Assembly: GCA_964611435.1 (NCBI GenBank) | Contig: CAZSXT010000002.1 | Location: forward strand, 124,001 to 188,000 | Length of the DNA stretch: 64,000 bases | Source of the DNA: JAYPHU01 sp964611435 | GTDB taxonomy: Bacteria; Pseudomonadota; Alphaproteobacteria; Rhodospirillales; UBA2165 | Direction: 5' to 3' | Shown here: positions 19,127 to 28,424 of the stretch, piece after piece | How the letters are laid out: the number at the start of each line of letters is the position of its first letter | Position numbering within the stretch: the stretch's first letter is position 1 | Program-made: the position numbers and the translations under genes | The notes under the pieces: generated by a model | Seen by the model: only the letters and a program-made list of their open reading frames with translations | The model's database searches: none | What the model was told of the DNA's origin: nothing

Positions 19127-20505
19127 GACAACACCTCCACCATCTGCCGGAAGGCGTCGCCCCGCGCCTCGAAGTTCTCAAACTGATCGAATGACGCACA
19201 AGCCGGCGACAGTAAAACCGTGGCCCGGACGCCTGACGCTTGCGCATTTTCATGAGCCTTCTCCAGCGCCGTCGCCAGGTCGCCACAAATTTCCAAATCG
19301 GCCTCTCCTTGAAGAAGCCCAGCGAAGGTGTCCGCCGCCTCGCCGATCAGATAGGCCCGGTCGATCCGGCTCAACTGTTCCGCCAAGGCATCAAGATTGT
19401 CTTCCTTGAATTCGCCGCCGGCGATCCAATGGATGTGTTCATAACAAGCCAGCGCACGGGACGCGGCTTCGGTGTTGGTGCCCTTGCTGTCATTGACGTA
19501 GCTCACCCGGCCAATGGTGCGGATCAACTCCTGACGATGGGCCAACCCGGCGAAGCTTTGGAGGGCGGCGGCAATCGTCCCGGCGTCAATGCCGGCGAAC
19601 TTGGCCGCGGCATATGCGGCCGCCGCGTTCTGCCAGTTGTGACCGCCGGGCAAAGTGGCGAGTCCGCTCACGTCCATGATCTTGGTCTGGCCATAATCCA
19701 GATCGTCAATCAGGGTGCCGTTTTCCACATAGACCCCGCCCGGGACCCGGGCGCTGCCGGAAATGGGCGTCAGGTTCTTACCGCCCTGGAACGCGCCGGA
19801 GACCATCATCTCCAAACTCAGTCCGCGGCAATTGGCGTCTTCCATACCGATGATCGCATGGCCGTCATCCTTGGCGCGATCGAAGATGATCTTCTTGGCC
19901 GCCACATAGCCGTCCATGCCGCCATGCCGGTTTAGATGATCCGGTGTAATGTTCAGGAGGATCGCCACATCAAGGGCGATGGAGGGCACCCGCTCTAATT
20001 GGTACGAGGAGAGCTCCAGCACATAGGCGCCGTCGCTGGTGAGCGGTTCCAACTCGAGGGCCGGGATGCCGTAGTTGCCGCCAATTTCCACCGGCCGCCC
20101 GGCGGTCTTAAGGATATGACCGATCAGCGCGGTAGTGGTGGACTTCCCGTTTGTGCCGCTTATGCCGACATAGCGCGCATCCAGCATGGTGCGGGCCAGC
20201 AGGTCCACATCACAGATGATCTCTGCGCCGTTTTCCGAAGCCTTGGCCGCGATAGCGTGAGGTTCCGGAAAGGTGTGTGGAATGCCGGGGCTGAGGACTA
20301 ATGTTTCAATCTTCGACCAATCGGCTTCATAAAGATCGGCCAAGTTCACACCGGCACCTTGAGCTTCTTTCCGCCTCGCTTCGCCGTCGTCCCAGGCCCA
20401 CACGTTCGCCCCGCCCGCGGATAGCGCGCGCGCCGCCGACAGGCCGGACTTGCCAAGCCCCATCACAGCGACGGTCTGATCCTTGAAGGCGGTGACGTCG
20501 ATCAT
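19123..20505 (-). CDS. murD: UDP-N-acetylmuramoylalanine--D-glutamate ligase MurD
   Basis: Adds D-Glu to the stem peptide. Start is ATG 20505 (GGGGG a few nt upstream), not the TTG at 20508. Motifs: VAVMGLGKSGLSAARAL, ATP P-loop GTNGKSTT (117-124), ITPDHLNRHGGMDGYV, YVNDSKGTN and the C-terminal LLSPACASFDQFENFEARG signature specific to MurD. 8 nt after mraY. Confidence 0.98.
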   Translation of the reverse strand: MIDVTAFKDQTVAVMGLGKSGLSAARALSAGGANVWAWDDGEARRKEAQGAGVNLADLYEADWSKIETLVLSPGIPHTFPEPHAIAAKASENGAEIICDVDLLARTMLDARYVGISGTNGKSTTTALIGHILKTAGRPVEIGGNYGIPALELEPLTSDGAYVLELSSYQLERVPSIALDVAILLNITPDHLNRHGGMDGYVAAKKIIFDRAKDDGHAIIGMEDANCRGLSLEMMVSGAFQGGKNLTPISGSARVPGGVYVENGTLIDDLDYGQTKIMDVSGLATLPGGHNWQNAAAAYAAAKFAGIDAGTIAAALQSFAGLAHRQELIRTIGRVSYVNDSKGTNTEAASRALACYEHIHWIAGGEFKEDNLDALAEQLSRIDRAYLIGEAADTFAGLLQGEADLEICGDLATALEKAHENAQASGVRATVLLSPACASFDQFENFEARGDAFRQMVEVLS

Positions 20506-20513
20506 CAATCCCC

Positions 20514-21602
20514 CTACCGCAGCTTCAACGTCGCCAGCCCGAACAGAGCCAGGATAGAAGCGATGATCCAGAAACGAATGACAATGGTGGGCTCGGCCCA
20601 GCCCTTCTTTTCAAAATGGTGGTGCAGGGGCGCCATTTGGAACACCCGCTTACCGGTCAGCTTGAAGGACGCCACCTGGACGATCACCGAAACGGTTTCG
20701 AGCACAAACAAACCGCCGACGATGGCCAGCACCAATTCGTGCTTCGTGATCACGCTGACCGCGCCCAAGGCCCCGCCCATTGAAAGCGAACCCGTATCGC
20801 CCATGAACACCATAGCGGGCGGCGCGTTAAACCAGAGGAAGCCCAGGCCCGCGCCGACCAGTGCGCCGCAGAAGACGGACAGTTCGCCCGCGCCAGGCAC
20901 ATAGTGGACTTGCAGATAATTGGAGAAAACCGAGTTGCCGATCAGGTAGGCGATGATGGCAAACACGCCGGCGGCGATCATGACCGGCCCAATGGCCAGA
21001 CCGTCGAGACCATCGGTCAGGTTCACGGCATTGGAGGCGCCAACCATAACAAAGGCGGCGAAAGCCACAAAGAACCAACTCAGATCAATCAAAACGGTTT
21101 TAAAGAACGGCACGGCCAGCGAAGTCGCCAGCGGTTCCCGCGTGAGACTCATAATCCACAAGGTTGCCACCACAGCGATCATCACCTGGAGGAGGAGTTT
21201 AAGCTTGCCGGGCAAGCCGTGGCTGTCCCGCCGGCTAACCTTAATATAATCGTCGATAAAGCCGATCAGGCCATAGCCCACGGTCACGCCGAGAGCCGCC
21301 CAGACATAGCCGTTGCGCAAGTCCGCCCAGAGAAGGGTCGAAACGACGAGCGCCAACAGGATCATGAACCCGCCCATGGTTGGCGTGCCAGCTTTGGTAA
21401 TCAAATGGCTTTCAGGCCCGTCTTCCCGGATGGGTTGGCCGCCTTTCTGCCGGTTGCGCAGTATGCGGATAATGATTGGGCCGCAGATAAAGCTGACAAT
21501 CAGGGCCGTGAACATGGCCCCGCCCGTGCGGAACGTGATGTACCGGAACACGTTAAATGCGGCGATCTGATCGGCATATTGGGCGAGCGTGTTAAAGAAC
21601 AT
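20514..21602 (-). CDS. mraY: Phospho-MurNAc-pentapeptide transferase MraY
   Basis: Polytopic enzyme making lipid I. Start ATG 21602 (MFFNTLAQYAD), 10 nt after murF; the frame is open to 21650. Motifs: KAGTPTMGGFMIL, GFIDDYIKV with the Asp pair, NLTDGLDGLA and PLHHHFEKKGWAE (the Mg-binding HHH loop). About ten membrane segments, 362 aa. Confidence 0.98.
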   Translation of the reverse strand: MFFNTLAQYADQIAAFNVFRYITFRTGGAMFTALIVSFICGPIIIRILRNRQKGGQPIREDGPESHLITKAGTPTMGGFMILLALVVSTLLWADLRNGYVWAALGVTVGYGLIGFIDDYIKVSRRDSHGLPGKLKLLLQVMIAVVATLWIMSLTREPLATSLAVPFFKTVLIDLSWFFVAFAAFVMVGASNAVNLTDGLDGLAIGPVMIAAGVFAIIAYLIGNSVFSNYLQVHYVPGAGELSVFCGALVGAGLGFLWFNAPPAMVFMGDTGSLSMGGALGAVSVITKHELVLAIVGGLFVLETVSVIVQVASFKLTGKRVFQMAPLHHHFEKKGWAEPTIVIRFWIIASILALFGLATLKLR

Positions 21603-21612
21603 GATTTGCCTA

Positions 21613-23025
21613 TTAAGACCCCGCGTCTTCTTGATCGGCCAACAGCGCATCGACGATGAGTCCCATCCGTGCCCCGGCCGAGCCTTTGACCAGCACCACG
21701 TCTCCGTCGCATAGGTCGCTCTCCAGTTGAGGAAGCAGATCAGTAGATGTGGCGGCCCAAGCGCCTTGAACCTGAGGGGGCAACACGTCGAACAGCGCCT
21801 TCATCCGGTCCCCGGACGCATAAACGAGATCAATGAAGTTGGCCGCGATAGGTTCGGCGAGACCCTTATGTAGGGCCGCAGAATCGTCGCCGAGTTCCAG
21901 CATGTCGCCGAGGACCGCAATCCGGCGGCCAGCAGCCCCCTGCCCGAAACGGGAGAGGACTGCCAGCGCCGCCGCGATGGAAACCGGACTTGCATTGTAA
22001 CTGTCGTCGAGAAGCGTGAATTGAATACCGCCGCGCGTTATCTGATGGGAAAGACCCCGACCCTTCGGTGGAGCGACATCGGCAAAATCCTTGGTCGCCT
22101 GATCCAAATCCGCACCCAAGGCCTGAACGGCCGCCAGGACCGCCAGACTGTTCTGCACCCAATGACGGCCCGGTAGATTAAGACGGTAATCCAAAGCCTG
22201 ACCGGCAATCAAGACGCTGACATCCGCGCCCGCGGCATCGAGTTTATAGCGTGTCAGCCTGACCTCTGCGTCTGGCGCTTCACCGAAACCGATGATGACC
22301 GCCCCGGCTTTCTCGGCCTCGGCTTCCAGAATGGCGTAGTAGGCATTGTCCTTGTTCAGGATCGCCGTGCCACCCGCCTGTAGACCGGCGAATATCTCCG
22401 CCTTGGCCCGGGCGATGTCTTCGACCGAATCGAAGAACTCCAGATGCGCCGGTTCCACGGTCGTGACAATTGCCACCAAAGGCCGCACAAATTGTGAGAG
22501 TGGCGTCAGCTCACCGGCATGATTCATGCCCAGCTCGAACACGCCATAGGCCGCATCCGCCGGCAGACGCGCCAAGCTTAGGGGCACGCCCCAATGATTG
22601 TTGAGACTGCCCAGGCTGTGAGACGTTTTGCCCTGGCGGCCCAACAGGAACGCCAGCGCCTCTTTTACGCCGGTCTTGCCGACGCTGCCGGTCACCGCCG
22701 CAACCTTGGCCGCCGTCCGCACCCGTCCCGCAATGCCCAGCTGTTCAAGCCCGGTCATCGTGTCGGCGACTTCCAACAGCGCCGCGTCAGCCGGGATACC
22801 CTCGGGACGCTTTGACACCATGGCCGCCGTCGCGCCATTGGCGAGCGCATCCGCAACATAGGTATGACCATCAAAGTTCGGTCCGTTGAGCGCCACGAAC
22901 AGATCACCAGGCTGGAGGGTCCGGCTGTCGATTGAGACGCCCATTGCATTCCAATCGACAGCCGAGATGCCCCCGGTGGCCTGTGCCGCATCAGCGGCGC
23001 TCCATAAACTGGTTGATGCCGTCAT
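21613..23025 (-). CDS. murF: UDP-MurNAc-tripeptide--D-Ala-D-Ala ligase MurF
   Basis: Completes the UDP-MurNAc-pentapeptide. Motifs: SIDSRTLQPGDLFVAL in the N-terminal domain, P-loop GSVGKTG (113-119), SLNNHWGVPLSL, ELGMNHAGE and DDSYNASP. 470 aa. The start ATG overlaps the murE stop (ATGA). Confidence 0.97.
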   Translation of the reverse strand: MTASTSLWSAADAAQATGGISAVDWNAMGVSIDSRTLQPGDLFVALNGPNFDGHTYVADALANGATAAMVSKRPEGIPADAALLEVADTMTGLEQLGIAGRVRTAAKVAAVTGSVGKTGVKEALAFLLGRQGKTSHSLGSLNNHWGVPLSLARLPADAAYGVFELGMNHAGELTPLSQFVRPLVAIVTTVEPAHLEFFDSVEDIARAKAEIFAGLQAGGTAILNKDNAYYAILEAEAEKAGAVIIGFGEAPDAEVRLTRYKLDAAGADVSVLIAGQALDYRLNLPGRHWVQNSLAVLAAVQALGADLDQATKDFADVAPPKGRGLSHQITRGGIQFTLLDDSYNASPVSIAAALAVLSRFGQGAAGRRIAVLGDMLELGDDSAALHKGLAEPIAANFIDLVYASGDRMKALFDVLPPQVQGAWAATSTDLLPQLESDLCDGDVVLVKGSAGARMGLIVDALLADQEDAGS

Positions 23026-24488
23026 GCGCCCGCCTCCTTGGCCGCGCGCCGCGACACGTCCGCATCGTCAAACGGCAGAACATCCGATCCGACGATCTGC
23101 CCCTGTTCATGACCCTTGCCGGCCACGACCAAAAGATCGCCCGCCCTGAGCTGTGAGACCGCCTCAAAGATGGCGGTTTCCCGGTCGGCTATTTCCCTGG
23201 CGCCAGTACAGGCATCCAAGATCTGGCGGCGAATCTCCGCCGCGGCTTCGGTCCGGGGGTTGTCGTCCGTGACAATCACCTGATCGGCAAGCCGCGCCGC
23301 GATTTCTCCCATCTGGGGGCGCTTGCCGGCATCCCGGTCGCCGCCGCAACCAAACACCAAAGCGAGCCGCCCACTTGCATGAGGCCGGAGCGAGGTCAGC
23401 ACGGTCTGCAACGCATCCGGCGTATGGGCGTAGTCCACATAGACAGCCGCACCATTGGCGAGCTGAGCCGCCCGCTCCAGCCGGCCCGGAGCGCCGGTCA
23501 GTTTTTCCAGCGCCGCCAATCCGTCGGCAATGGAAACGTCACTGATAGCGCGGGCGAGACCCAAGGCGCAGAGCGCGTTAGCTGCCTGGAAATCACCAAT
23601 GAGCGGCAAGCTGATCTCGGCGTCGTCTCCATCAAATGAGAGGCTCAGCGTTTGCCCATGAGCCGCCGGGTGGGCGAGACCAAGGCGGATATCTTCGCCT
23701 TTCCAGCCGTAACTGATCACGGCCAACTCTTGCCCCCGGCAGGTTTCAATCAGCGCTTGGCCGTGGGCATCGTCGGCGTTCAACACCGCCGTGCCACCGC
23801 TTGCCAACAGCTCCGTAAACAGCCGGGCCTTGGCGGCAAAATAAGCCTCCATGTCCGGGTGGTAATCCAGATGATCCCGGCTCAAGTTAGTGAACGCCGC
23901 CGCCGATATTCTGCCGCCGTCCAGGCGGAATTGATCCAAGCCATGGCTGGAGGCTTCCAGCGCCACGTGGCTGATACCGTCCCCGGCCAATCGGCATAGC
24001 GTCTTGTGCAGGTCCACCGGATCGGGCGTGGTCAGGCTGACGCCACCCCCGCCATCCGGTCCGATCACACCCAGGGTGCCCAGGCTGGCGGCCTTCAATC
24101 CGACATGCGCCAGGATTTGACGGGTGAATTCGGCGACGGAAGATTTGCCGTTGGTGCCGGTCACCGCCGCGATATTCTCCGGTTGAGGCGCATATAACCG
24201 GGCCGCCAATTGTGCATAAGCCCGGCGCGGCTGATCGTGGGTCAACCAGATGGCGGACGCGCCGTCGCGCGGCGTGCCCGTATGGGTCAGCACGCCCGCT
24301 GCACCCTTGGCCAGGGCATCGGGAATGAAAGCACGGCCATCCGCCGCCGCCCCCTCAAAAGCGGCAAAGAGATAGCCCGGCTCGACTTTGCGTGAATCCG
24401 CTGTCAGCCCCGCAATATCGGCGTCAGCAGAGTCCGCTATCTCCATCTCGTTCCATTCAACTCCCACCACTAAGTCAGTTGACCGCAA
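23022..24488 (-). CDS. murE: UDP-MurNAc-dipeptide--meso-diaminopimelate ligase MurE
   Basis: Adds meso-DAP; the DNPRTE motif near residue 411 is the signature of DAP-specific (not Lys-specific) enzymes. Also seen: GLTADSRKVEPGYLFAA, P-loop GTNGKSS (111-117), NLSRDHLDYH. I support a TTG start at 24488: GAGGGAG lies 5 nt upstream and the resulting N-terminus matches the usual 'MR.SDL..G' form. It would overlap ftsI by 14 nt. A later ATG at 24446 would remove 14 residues and has a poorer site. Confidence 0.95.
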   Translation of the reverse strand: MRSTDLVVGVEWNEMEIADSADADIAGLTADSRKVEPGYLFAAFEGAAADGRAFIPDALAKGAAGVLTHTGTPRDGASAIWLTHDQPRRAYAQLAARLYAPQPENIAAVTGTNGKSSVAEFTRQILAHVGLKAASLGTLGVIGPDGGGGVSLTTPDPVDLHKTLCRLAGDGISHVALEASSHGLDQFRLDGGRISAAAFTNLSRDHLDYHPDMEAYFAAKARLFTELLASGGTAVLNADDAHGQALIETCRGQELAVISYGWKGEDIRLGLAHPAAHGQTLSLSFDGDDAEISLPLIGDFQAANALCALGLARAISDVSIADGLAALEKLTGAPGRLERAAQLANGAAVYVDYAHTPDALQTVLTSLRPHASGRLALVFGCGGDRDAGKRPQMGEIAARLADQVIVTDDNPRTEAAAEIRRQILDACTGAREIADRETAIFEAVSQLRAGDLLVVAGKGHEQGQIVGSDVLPFDDADVSRRAAKEAGA

Positions 24489-26331
24489 CAGATCTCCCTC
24501 GCGGCCTTGAGTTATCTTTCACGCGTTTATCTGTTTCGTTTCCGGCGACGCTGGTCCTGTTCTTGACCGCCCGCTTCGAGACTTTCTTGCCGGGGATATA
24601 GAAAGGATCACCCGGTTTCGGCATGACTTCATCGGCGACCGACGGCTCCAGGCCGACCAGAGGCACCATCCGGCGCACGACTTTTTGGATCACCGGTGCG
24701 GCCACCCAGCCGCCCGTGGCATAGCCAAAGGTTTTCTTGTTGCCCTTGGGCTCATCCACCAGCACCAGCACCACATAACGGGGATCACTGACCGGGAAGG
24801 CCGCAACAAAGGAGGAAATCACCTTGCGCCCGCCATAGCCCCGGCGCGATACGTCAGGCTTGTCCGCCGTGCCCGTCTTGCCACCGATCAGGTAGCCCGG
24901 AACCTCCGCCTTGCGGCCGGTGCCGTGCTGGACCACAAGGCGCATCAACCCGCGCATGGTCTTGGAGGTCTTCTGGCTGATCACCCGGATACCGGTCGTG
25001 CGCACATCGCCTTCAGGCTGGATCACTGTCGGCTTGAAGAGAATGCCGCCGTTGACCAGAGACGAAATACCGGCCGACAGTTGCAGCGGGCTCACGGCTA
25101 TGCCGTGACCATAGGAGATGGTCATGGTGTTGATCTCACGCCAACGATCAGGAGTGAGCGGCGAACCAACCTCCGGCAACTCGATGGCCGCCGGCGACAG
25201 CAGGCCCAGGCGTTTCAGATACTTTTTCTGGGTCGGGGTGCCTACATCCAAAGCCATCTTGGCCGCGCCGATATTGGAAGAATGAACGATGATCTCGGGA
25301 ACGGTCATCCACTTGTTCTTGGCGTGATAGTCGGAAATGGTGAAACGGGAGATTTTGATCGGCTTGGTCGCATCGAACCGGTCACGGAGCCGCACCCGGC
25401 CGGTGTCCAGCGCCATGGCGGCGGTGAACAGCTTAAAAGTCGAGCCCATTTCGTAGACGCCCTTGGTCGCCCGGTTGAACCCGGCGATTCCGGCCGCGCT
25501 GACCGGCTCGTTGGGATTGAAGTCAGGCAGTGAAACCATGGAGATGACGGATCCGTCGTGGACATTCATCACAATGCCCGCCGCGCCGATGGCGTCGAAC
25601 TCTTCCATTGCCGCCGCCAGTTCCTCGCGGACGATGGACTGAATGCGGATGTCCACGCTTAGCCGGAGGGGCTTCTTGGCGTTCTTCAGATAACTATCGA
25701 AATAGCGCTCGACCCCGGACAGTCCTTCACCGTCGATATTCGTCATGCCAAGAACGTGGGACACGAGGGGACCGTGCGGATAAACCCGTCGCTCGGTCCG
25801 CTGAAAATAGAGTCCCGGCACACCCAGGGCGTTGACGGCAAACTGAAGTTTGGGCGTCAAGTTTCGGTGTAGCCAGACGAATGTCTTGTCACTGGCCAAC
25901 CGGGTGCGAAGTTTGTCCTGGTCATAGCCCGGAAGGACCTTGGCCAGCTTGGCCGCCGCTTCATCGGCATCCAAAACATGCTGCGGATTGGCGTACAGTG
26001 CAGCGGTGGGCAGACTGGTCGCCAGCAGGATACCGTTACGATCCACGATATCGGCGCGGACCTCCAAGGTTTTTTGATTGTTGGCGAGGCGGGGCGGTTT
26101 GGGCGCACCGGCGGGGCTCAGCACCGCTAGATCAATGAGCCGGCCGCCAATCACGGCAAAAGCCATGGTGAACAGAACACCTGTCACCAAAAGCCGGTTC
26201 CGGCCTGTTTCCAGGGCCTGTTTGCGCACGCCATCCAGGTTCACCCGGTCGGGAATAACCACAGGCGCCTCACCCTCTTCAACCGGACCGGCAGAGGGGG
26301 AGAAGGGATGGCGGATGCGCTGGAAGATCAC
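24475..26331 (-). CDS. ftsI: Peptidoglycan transpeptidase FtsI (PBP3)
   Basis: Class B penicillin-binding protein, the septal transpeptidase partner of FtsW. Layout: cytoplasmic tail, one membrane segment (about 47-68), PBP dimerisation domain, transpeptidase domain with Ser297 in GSTFK, SSN (351-353) and KTG (485-487). After the catalytic domain is a ~45-residue basic tail rich in Lys/Arg. GTG start with AAGGAGG 10 nt upstream, overlapping the ftsL stop as GTGA. 618 aa. Confidence 0.97.
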   Translation of the reverse strand: MIFQRIRHPFSPSAGPVEEGEAPVVIPDRVNLDGVRKQALETGRNRLLVTGVLFTMAFAVIGGRLIDLAVLSPAGAPKPPRLANNQKTLEVRADIVDRNGILLATSLPTAALYANPQHVLDADEAAAKLAKVLPGYDQDKLRTRLASDKTFVWLHRNLTPKLQFAVNALGVPGLYFQRTERRVYPHGPLVSHVLGMTNIDGEGLSGVERYFDSYLKNAKKPLRLSVDIRIQSIVREELAAAMEEFDAIGAAGIVMNVHDGSVISMVSLPDFNPNEPVSAAGIAGFNRATKGVYEMGSTFKLFTAAMALDTGRVRLRDRFDATKPIKISRFTISDYHAKNKWMTVPEIIVHSSNIGAAKMALDVGTPTQKKYLKRLGLLSPAAIELPEVGSPLTPDRWREINTMTISYGHGIAVSPLQLSAGISSLVNGGILFKPTVIQPEGDVRTTGIRVISQKTSKTMRGLMRLVVQHGTGRKAEVPGYLIGGKTGTADKPDVSRRGYGGRKVISSFVAAFPVSDPRYVVLVLVDEPKGNKKTFGYATGGWVAAPVIQKVVRRMVPLVGLEPSVADEVMPKPGDPFYIPGKKVSKRAVKNRTSVAGNETDKRVKDNSRPRGRSVAVN

Positions 26332-26645
26332 CGGGGCAGCCCTCCTTCCACATCGGGATCGACAATAATCTTGACCTCGGTCAGATCGACGGCCCGCTTC
26401 ATCTGTTCCGGATCGGTGGGCTGCATATCCAGATAGCGCTGCGCCAGATCCTTCAGCCGGTCCACGTCATTCAGGTGGCTCCACTCCGCCTTCAGTACGT
26501 GGATCGATTCCCGGTCATCGACGATCGACTGGTTCAACGCCTCCAGTTCGCCCTCAAGGTTGGTCACCTCGTACTTGAGGTAGAAGAGCGCCACGCTCAT
26601 AACCGCAGCGACCAATATGGTGAAGATGGTGGTCTGTCTCATCAT
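26328..26645 (-). CDS. ftsL: Cell division protein FtsL
   Basis: Small bitopic protein: membrane segment TIFTILVAAVMSVALFYLKY followed by a coiled coil (NLEGELEALNQSIVDD...). It pairs with FtsB and FtsQ. Start ATG 26645 after AGGGG; the frame is open to 26705 inside rsmH. Identification rests mostly on position between rsmH and ftsI plus the topology. 105 aa. Confidence 0.9.
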   Translation of the reverse strand: MMRQTTIFTILVAAVMSVALFYLKYEVTNLEGELEALNQSIVDDRESIHVLKAEWSHLNDVDRLKDLAQRYLDMQPTDPEQMKRAVDLTEVKIIVDPDVEGGLPR

Positions 26646-26652
26646 CGTTCCC

Positions 26653-27609
26653 CTATGCTGCCTTGGAAGCCGGCCAAGGCGGGGACTCGGTGCGCTCCGC
26701 CACACGCAGGCGGGCCGACCGGGACCTCGGATTGACCTTGGTTTCGCTGTCCTGGGGTTTGATGGCGCCGCGCTTGACCAGCCGGAAACTCGGGGCAGGC
26801 TGGTCGGCGGGACGTTCGGGCAGATGGCGGGAACCTCTGCCCGTTTGTCCGCTACGCTGACGCAGGAAGTCCTTCACCACCCGATCTTCGAGCGAATGAA
26901 AAGACACGATCGCAAGCCTGCCGCCGGGGGACAGCAGGTGCTCCGCGGCCGCGAGGCCACGTTCCAGTTCGCCGATTTCGTCATTCACCCGGATGCGCAA
27001 CGCCATGAAGGTGCGCGTCGCGGGATCGATGCCATCGCGGGATTTTCGGACGATCCGGCGGATGATATCGGCGAGTTGTAGGGTCGTCGAAATGGGTGTC
27101 TCGCGCCGCGCCTCGACGATGGCGCGGGCGATCCGGCGGGCATGATGTTCTTCGCCCAAGTGATGAATGATGTCAGCCAGCTCTTTCTCCGGCGCCTCGT
27201 TGACCAGATCGGCGGCGGTCGGCCCGTCCGCGCCCATGCGCATATCCAGCGGCCCGTCGAAGCGGAAGGAGAAACCGCGCGCGGCTTCATCCAGCTGGAT
27301 TGAGGAAACGCCGAGGTCAAGCGTCACCCCATCCACCTGATCAACGCCGGCCTCGCGCATCAGACGCTCCATATCGCCGAAACAGCCTTCGAGCACCGTC
27401 AACCGGCCCGGATAGTCGGCCGTCAACTCGGCCCCGACGGTAATCGCGGCGGGATCCCGATCAATGCCGAACACCTTGGTGGTGGCGGCATCCAGGATGG
27501 CGCAGGAATAGCCGCCCCGGCCGAAAGTACCGTCAACATAAATGCCGTCATCCCGGGGTGTTAGACCGGCAATCACTTCGTTCAGCATGACGGGGATATG
27601 GCCGGTCAT
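26653..27609 (-). CDS. rsmH: 16S rRNA m4C1402 methyltransferase RsmH (MraW)
   Basis: Methylates N4 of C1402 in 16S rRNA. Start ATG 27609 gives the family N-terminus GHIPVMLNEV and an ATGA overlap with mraZ. SAM site VDGTFGRGGYS, then LDLGVSSIQLDEAARGFSF, MALRIRVNDE and VSFHSLEDRVVK. 318 aa; the frame is open upstream into mraZ but that extension is non-family. Confidence 0.97.
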   Translation of the reverse strand: MTGHIPVMLNEVIAGLTPRDDGIYVDGTFGRGGYSCAILDAATTKVFGIDRDPAAITVGAELTADYPGRLTVLEGCFGDMERLMREAGVDQVDGVTLDLGVSSIQLDEAARGFSFRFDGPLDMRMGADGPTAADLVNEAPEKELADIIHHLGEEHHARRIARAIVEARRETPISTTLQLADIIRRIVRKSRDGIDPATRTFMALRIRVNDEIGELERGLAAAEHLLSPGGRLAIVSFHSLEDRVVKDFLRQRSGQTGRGSRHLPERPADQPAPSFRLVKRGAIKPQDSETKVNPRSRSARLRVAERTESPPWPASKAA

Positions 27610-28085
27610 CCGCCCTCTCCTTCTCCGCCGGACCGGGGCGATCTCAGCGGCAAGGTGGCGCCCCTTGTACGGGCGCGGGCGACAGCGGCGACATTGTGTA
27701 CCTGATAGGCGCCAGGCTCCCACATCTGGAATCGGGTGCCCCGGCCAACGAAGGCAATCTCAGCGGAGAGATTGGCGTGATCCAATAACGCTTTGGGCAG
27801 GCTCACCCGGCCTTCGGGGTCGTATGCCAGGGGATGGGAATTTTCCAGGATGGTCGAGGCGAGATCATCCTGTTCATCAGAGAAAAGATCGAGATCGTCG
27901 AGGCTGTCGATGATGCGTTGGATGAAGTCCTCGCCACAGGCCTCCAAGGCAGGGAACTTGAAAGACGGAAAGACAAAGATGCCGGCGAAGTCCTGCAGGG
28001 CGAAGGCGTCACGGAAGGGCTTGGGCACGGAAACCCGGCCCTTCTTATCCAACTTGTTGATATGCCTGCCGATCAGCGCAGCCAT
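27606..28085 (-). CDS. mraZ: Transcriptional regulator MraZ
   Basis: AbrB-like double-SpoVT repressor that opens the dcw cluster. Two copies of the fold are visible: INKLDKKGRVSVPKPFRDAF and YDPEGRVSLPKALLDHA. Start ATG 28085 with GAGGCGG just upstream. It has a ~20-residue Gly/Arg-rich C-terminal tail that overlaps rsmH. In other bacteria it represses its own operon by binding TGGG-type direct repeats; such repeats are present at 28181-28240. Confidence 0.96.
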   Translation of the reverse strand: MAALIGRHINKLDKKGRVSVPKPFRDAFALQDFAGIFVFPSFKFPALEACGEDFIQRIIDSLDDLDLFSDEQDDLASTILENSHPLAYDPEGRVSLPKALLDHANLSAEIAFVGRGTRFQMWEPGAYQVHNVAAVARARTRGATLPLRSPRSGGEGEGG

Positions 28086-28180
28086 TTCCCGCCTCAACAC
28101 GTTATGGGAAGCCTCTCACCGCACAGAGCCCCGATTCCGTGCAAGCGGCTTCCCGACACCCAACTCCCATGGGCACCAAA

Positions 28181-28240
28181 TTGGGATATCATGGGAAATA
28201 ATGGGGGTCAATGGGACATAATGGTCGTGTTTGGGTTAAG
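28181..28240 (-). promoter_or_regulatory. MraZ-type operator array over the mraZ promoter
   Basis: On the plus strand TGGG cores occur at 28182, 28192, 28202, 28212 and 28232, exactly 10 bp apart, with a TGGT in the 28222 register. Five of six helical turns therefore carry the core. On the minus strand a candidate sigma70 promoter (TTGACC 28211-28206, 17-nt spacer, TATCCC 28188-28183) lies inside the array. This fits autorepression by MraZ. The rest of the 28086-28424 gap holds a ~90-nt mraZ leader and the hairpin at 28392. Confidence 0.75.
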
Positions 28241-28391
28241 AAACCCTTTCCGGACAAGGACATGCAGCGCGTCGCCACCACCCATAGAGACCCTTAAACA
28301 GGCTTGCAGCAGACGCCTGATGACCGGAAGCGCTATACAGCACCCGGATTTCGGCGGTAAGTTGTTGATATTGTGGTCTTAAAATGGTCAA

Positions 28392-28408
28392 CGGCGGATT
28401 AACCGCCG
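28392..28408 (-). terminator. Possible terminator after the UDP-glucuronate decarboxylase gene
   Basis: CGGCGG and CCGCCG arms around a 5-nt loop, 16 nt after the stop on the minus strand, followed by a T-containing stretch ending in TTTT. The U-tract is imperfect, so this is a weak call. It separates the sugar gene from mraZ. Confidence 0.4.
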
Positions 28409-28424
28409 GACTTGGACATTGCAG

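Noticed and set aside
28181..28240. Short regularly spaced repeats as a CRISPR-like array
   Set aside because: The unit is 4-5 bp with 10-bp period, matching helical phasing of an MraZ operator; there are no spacers or cas genes.
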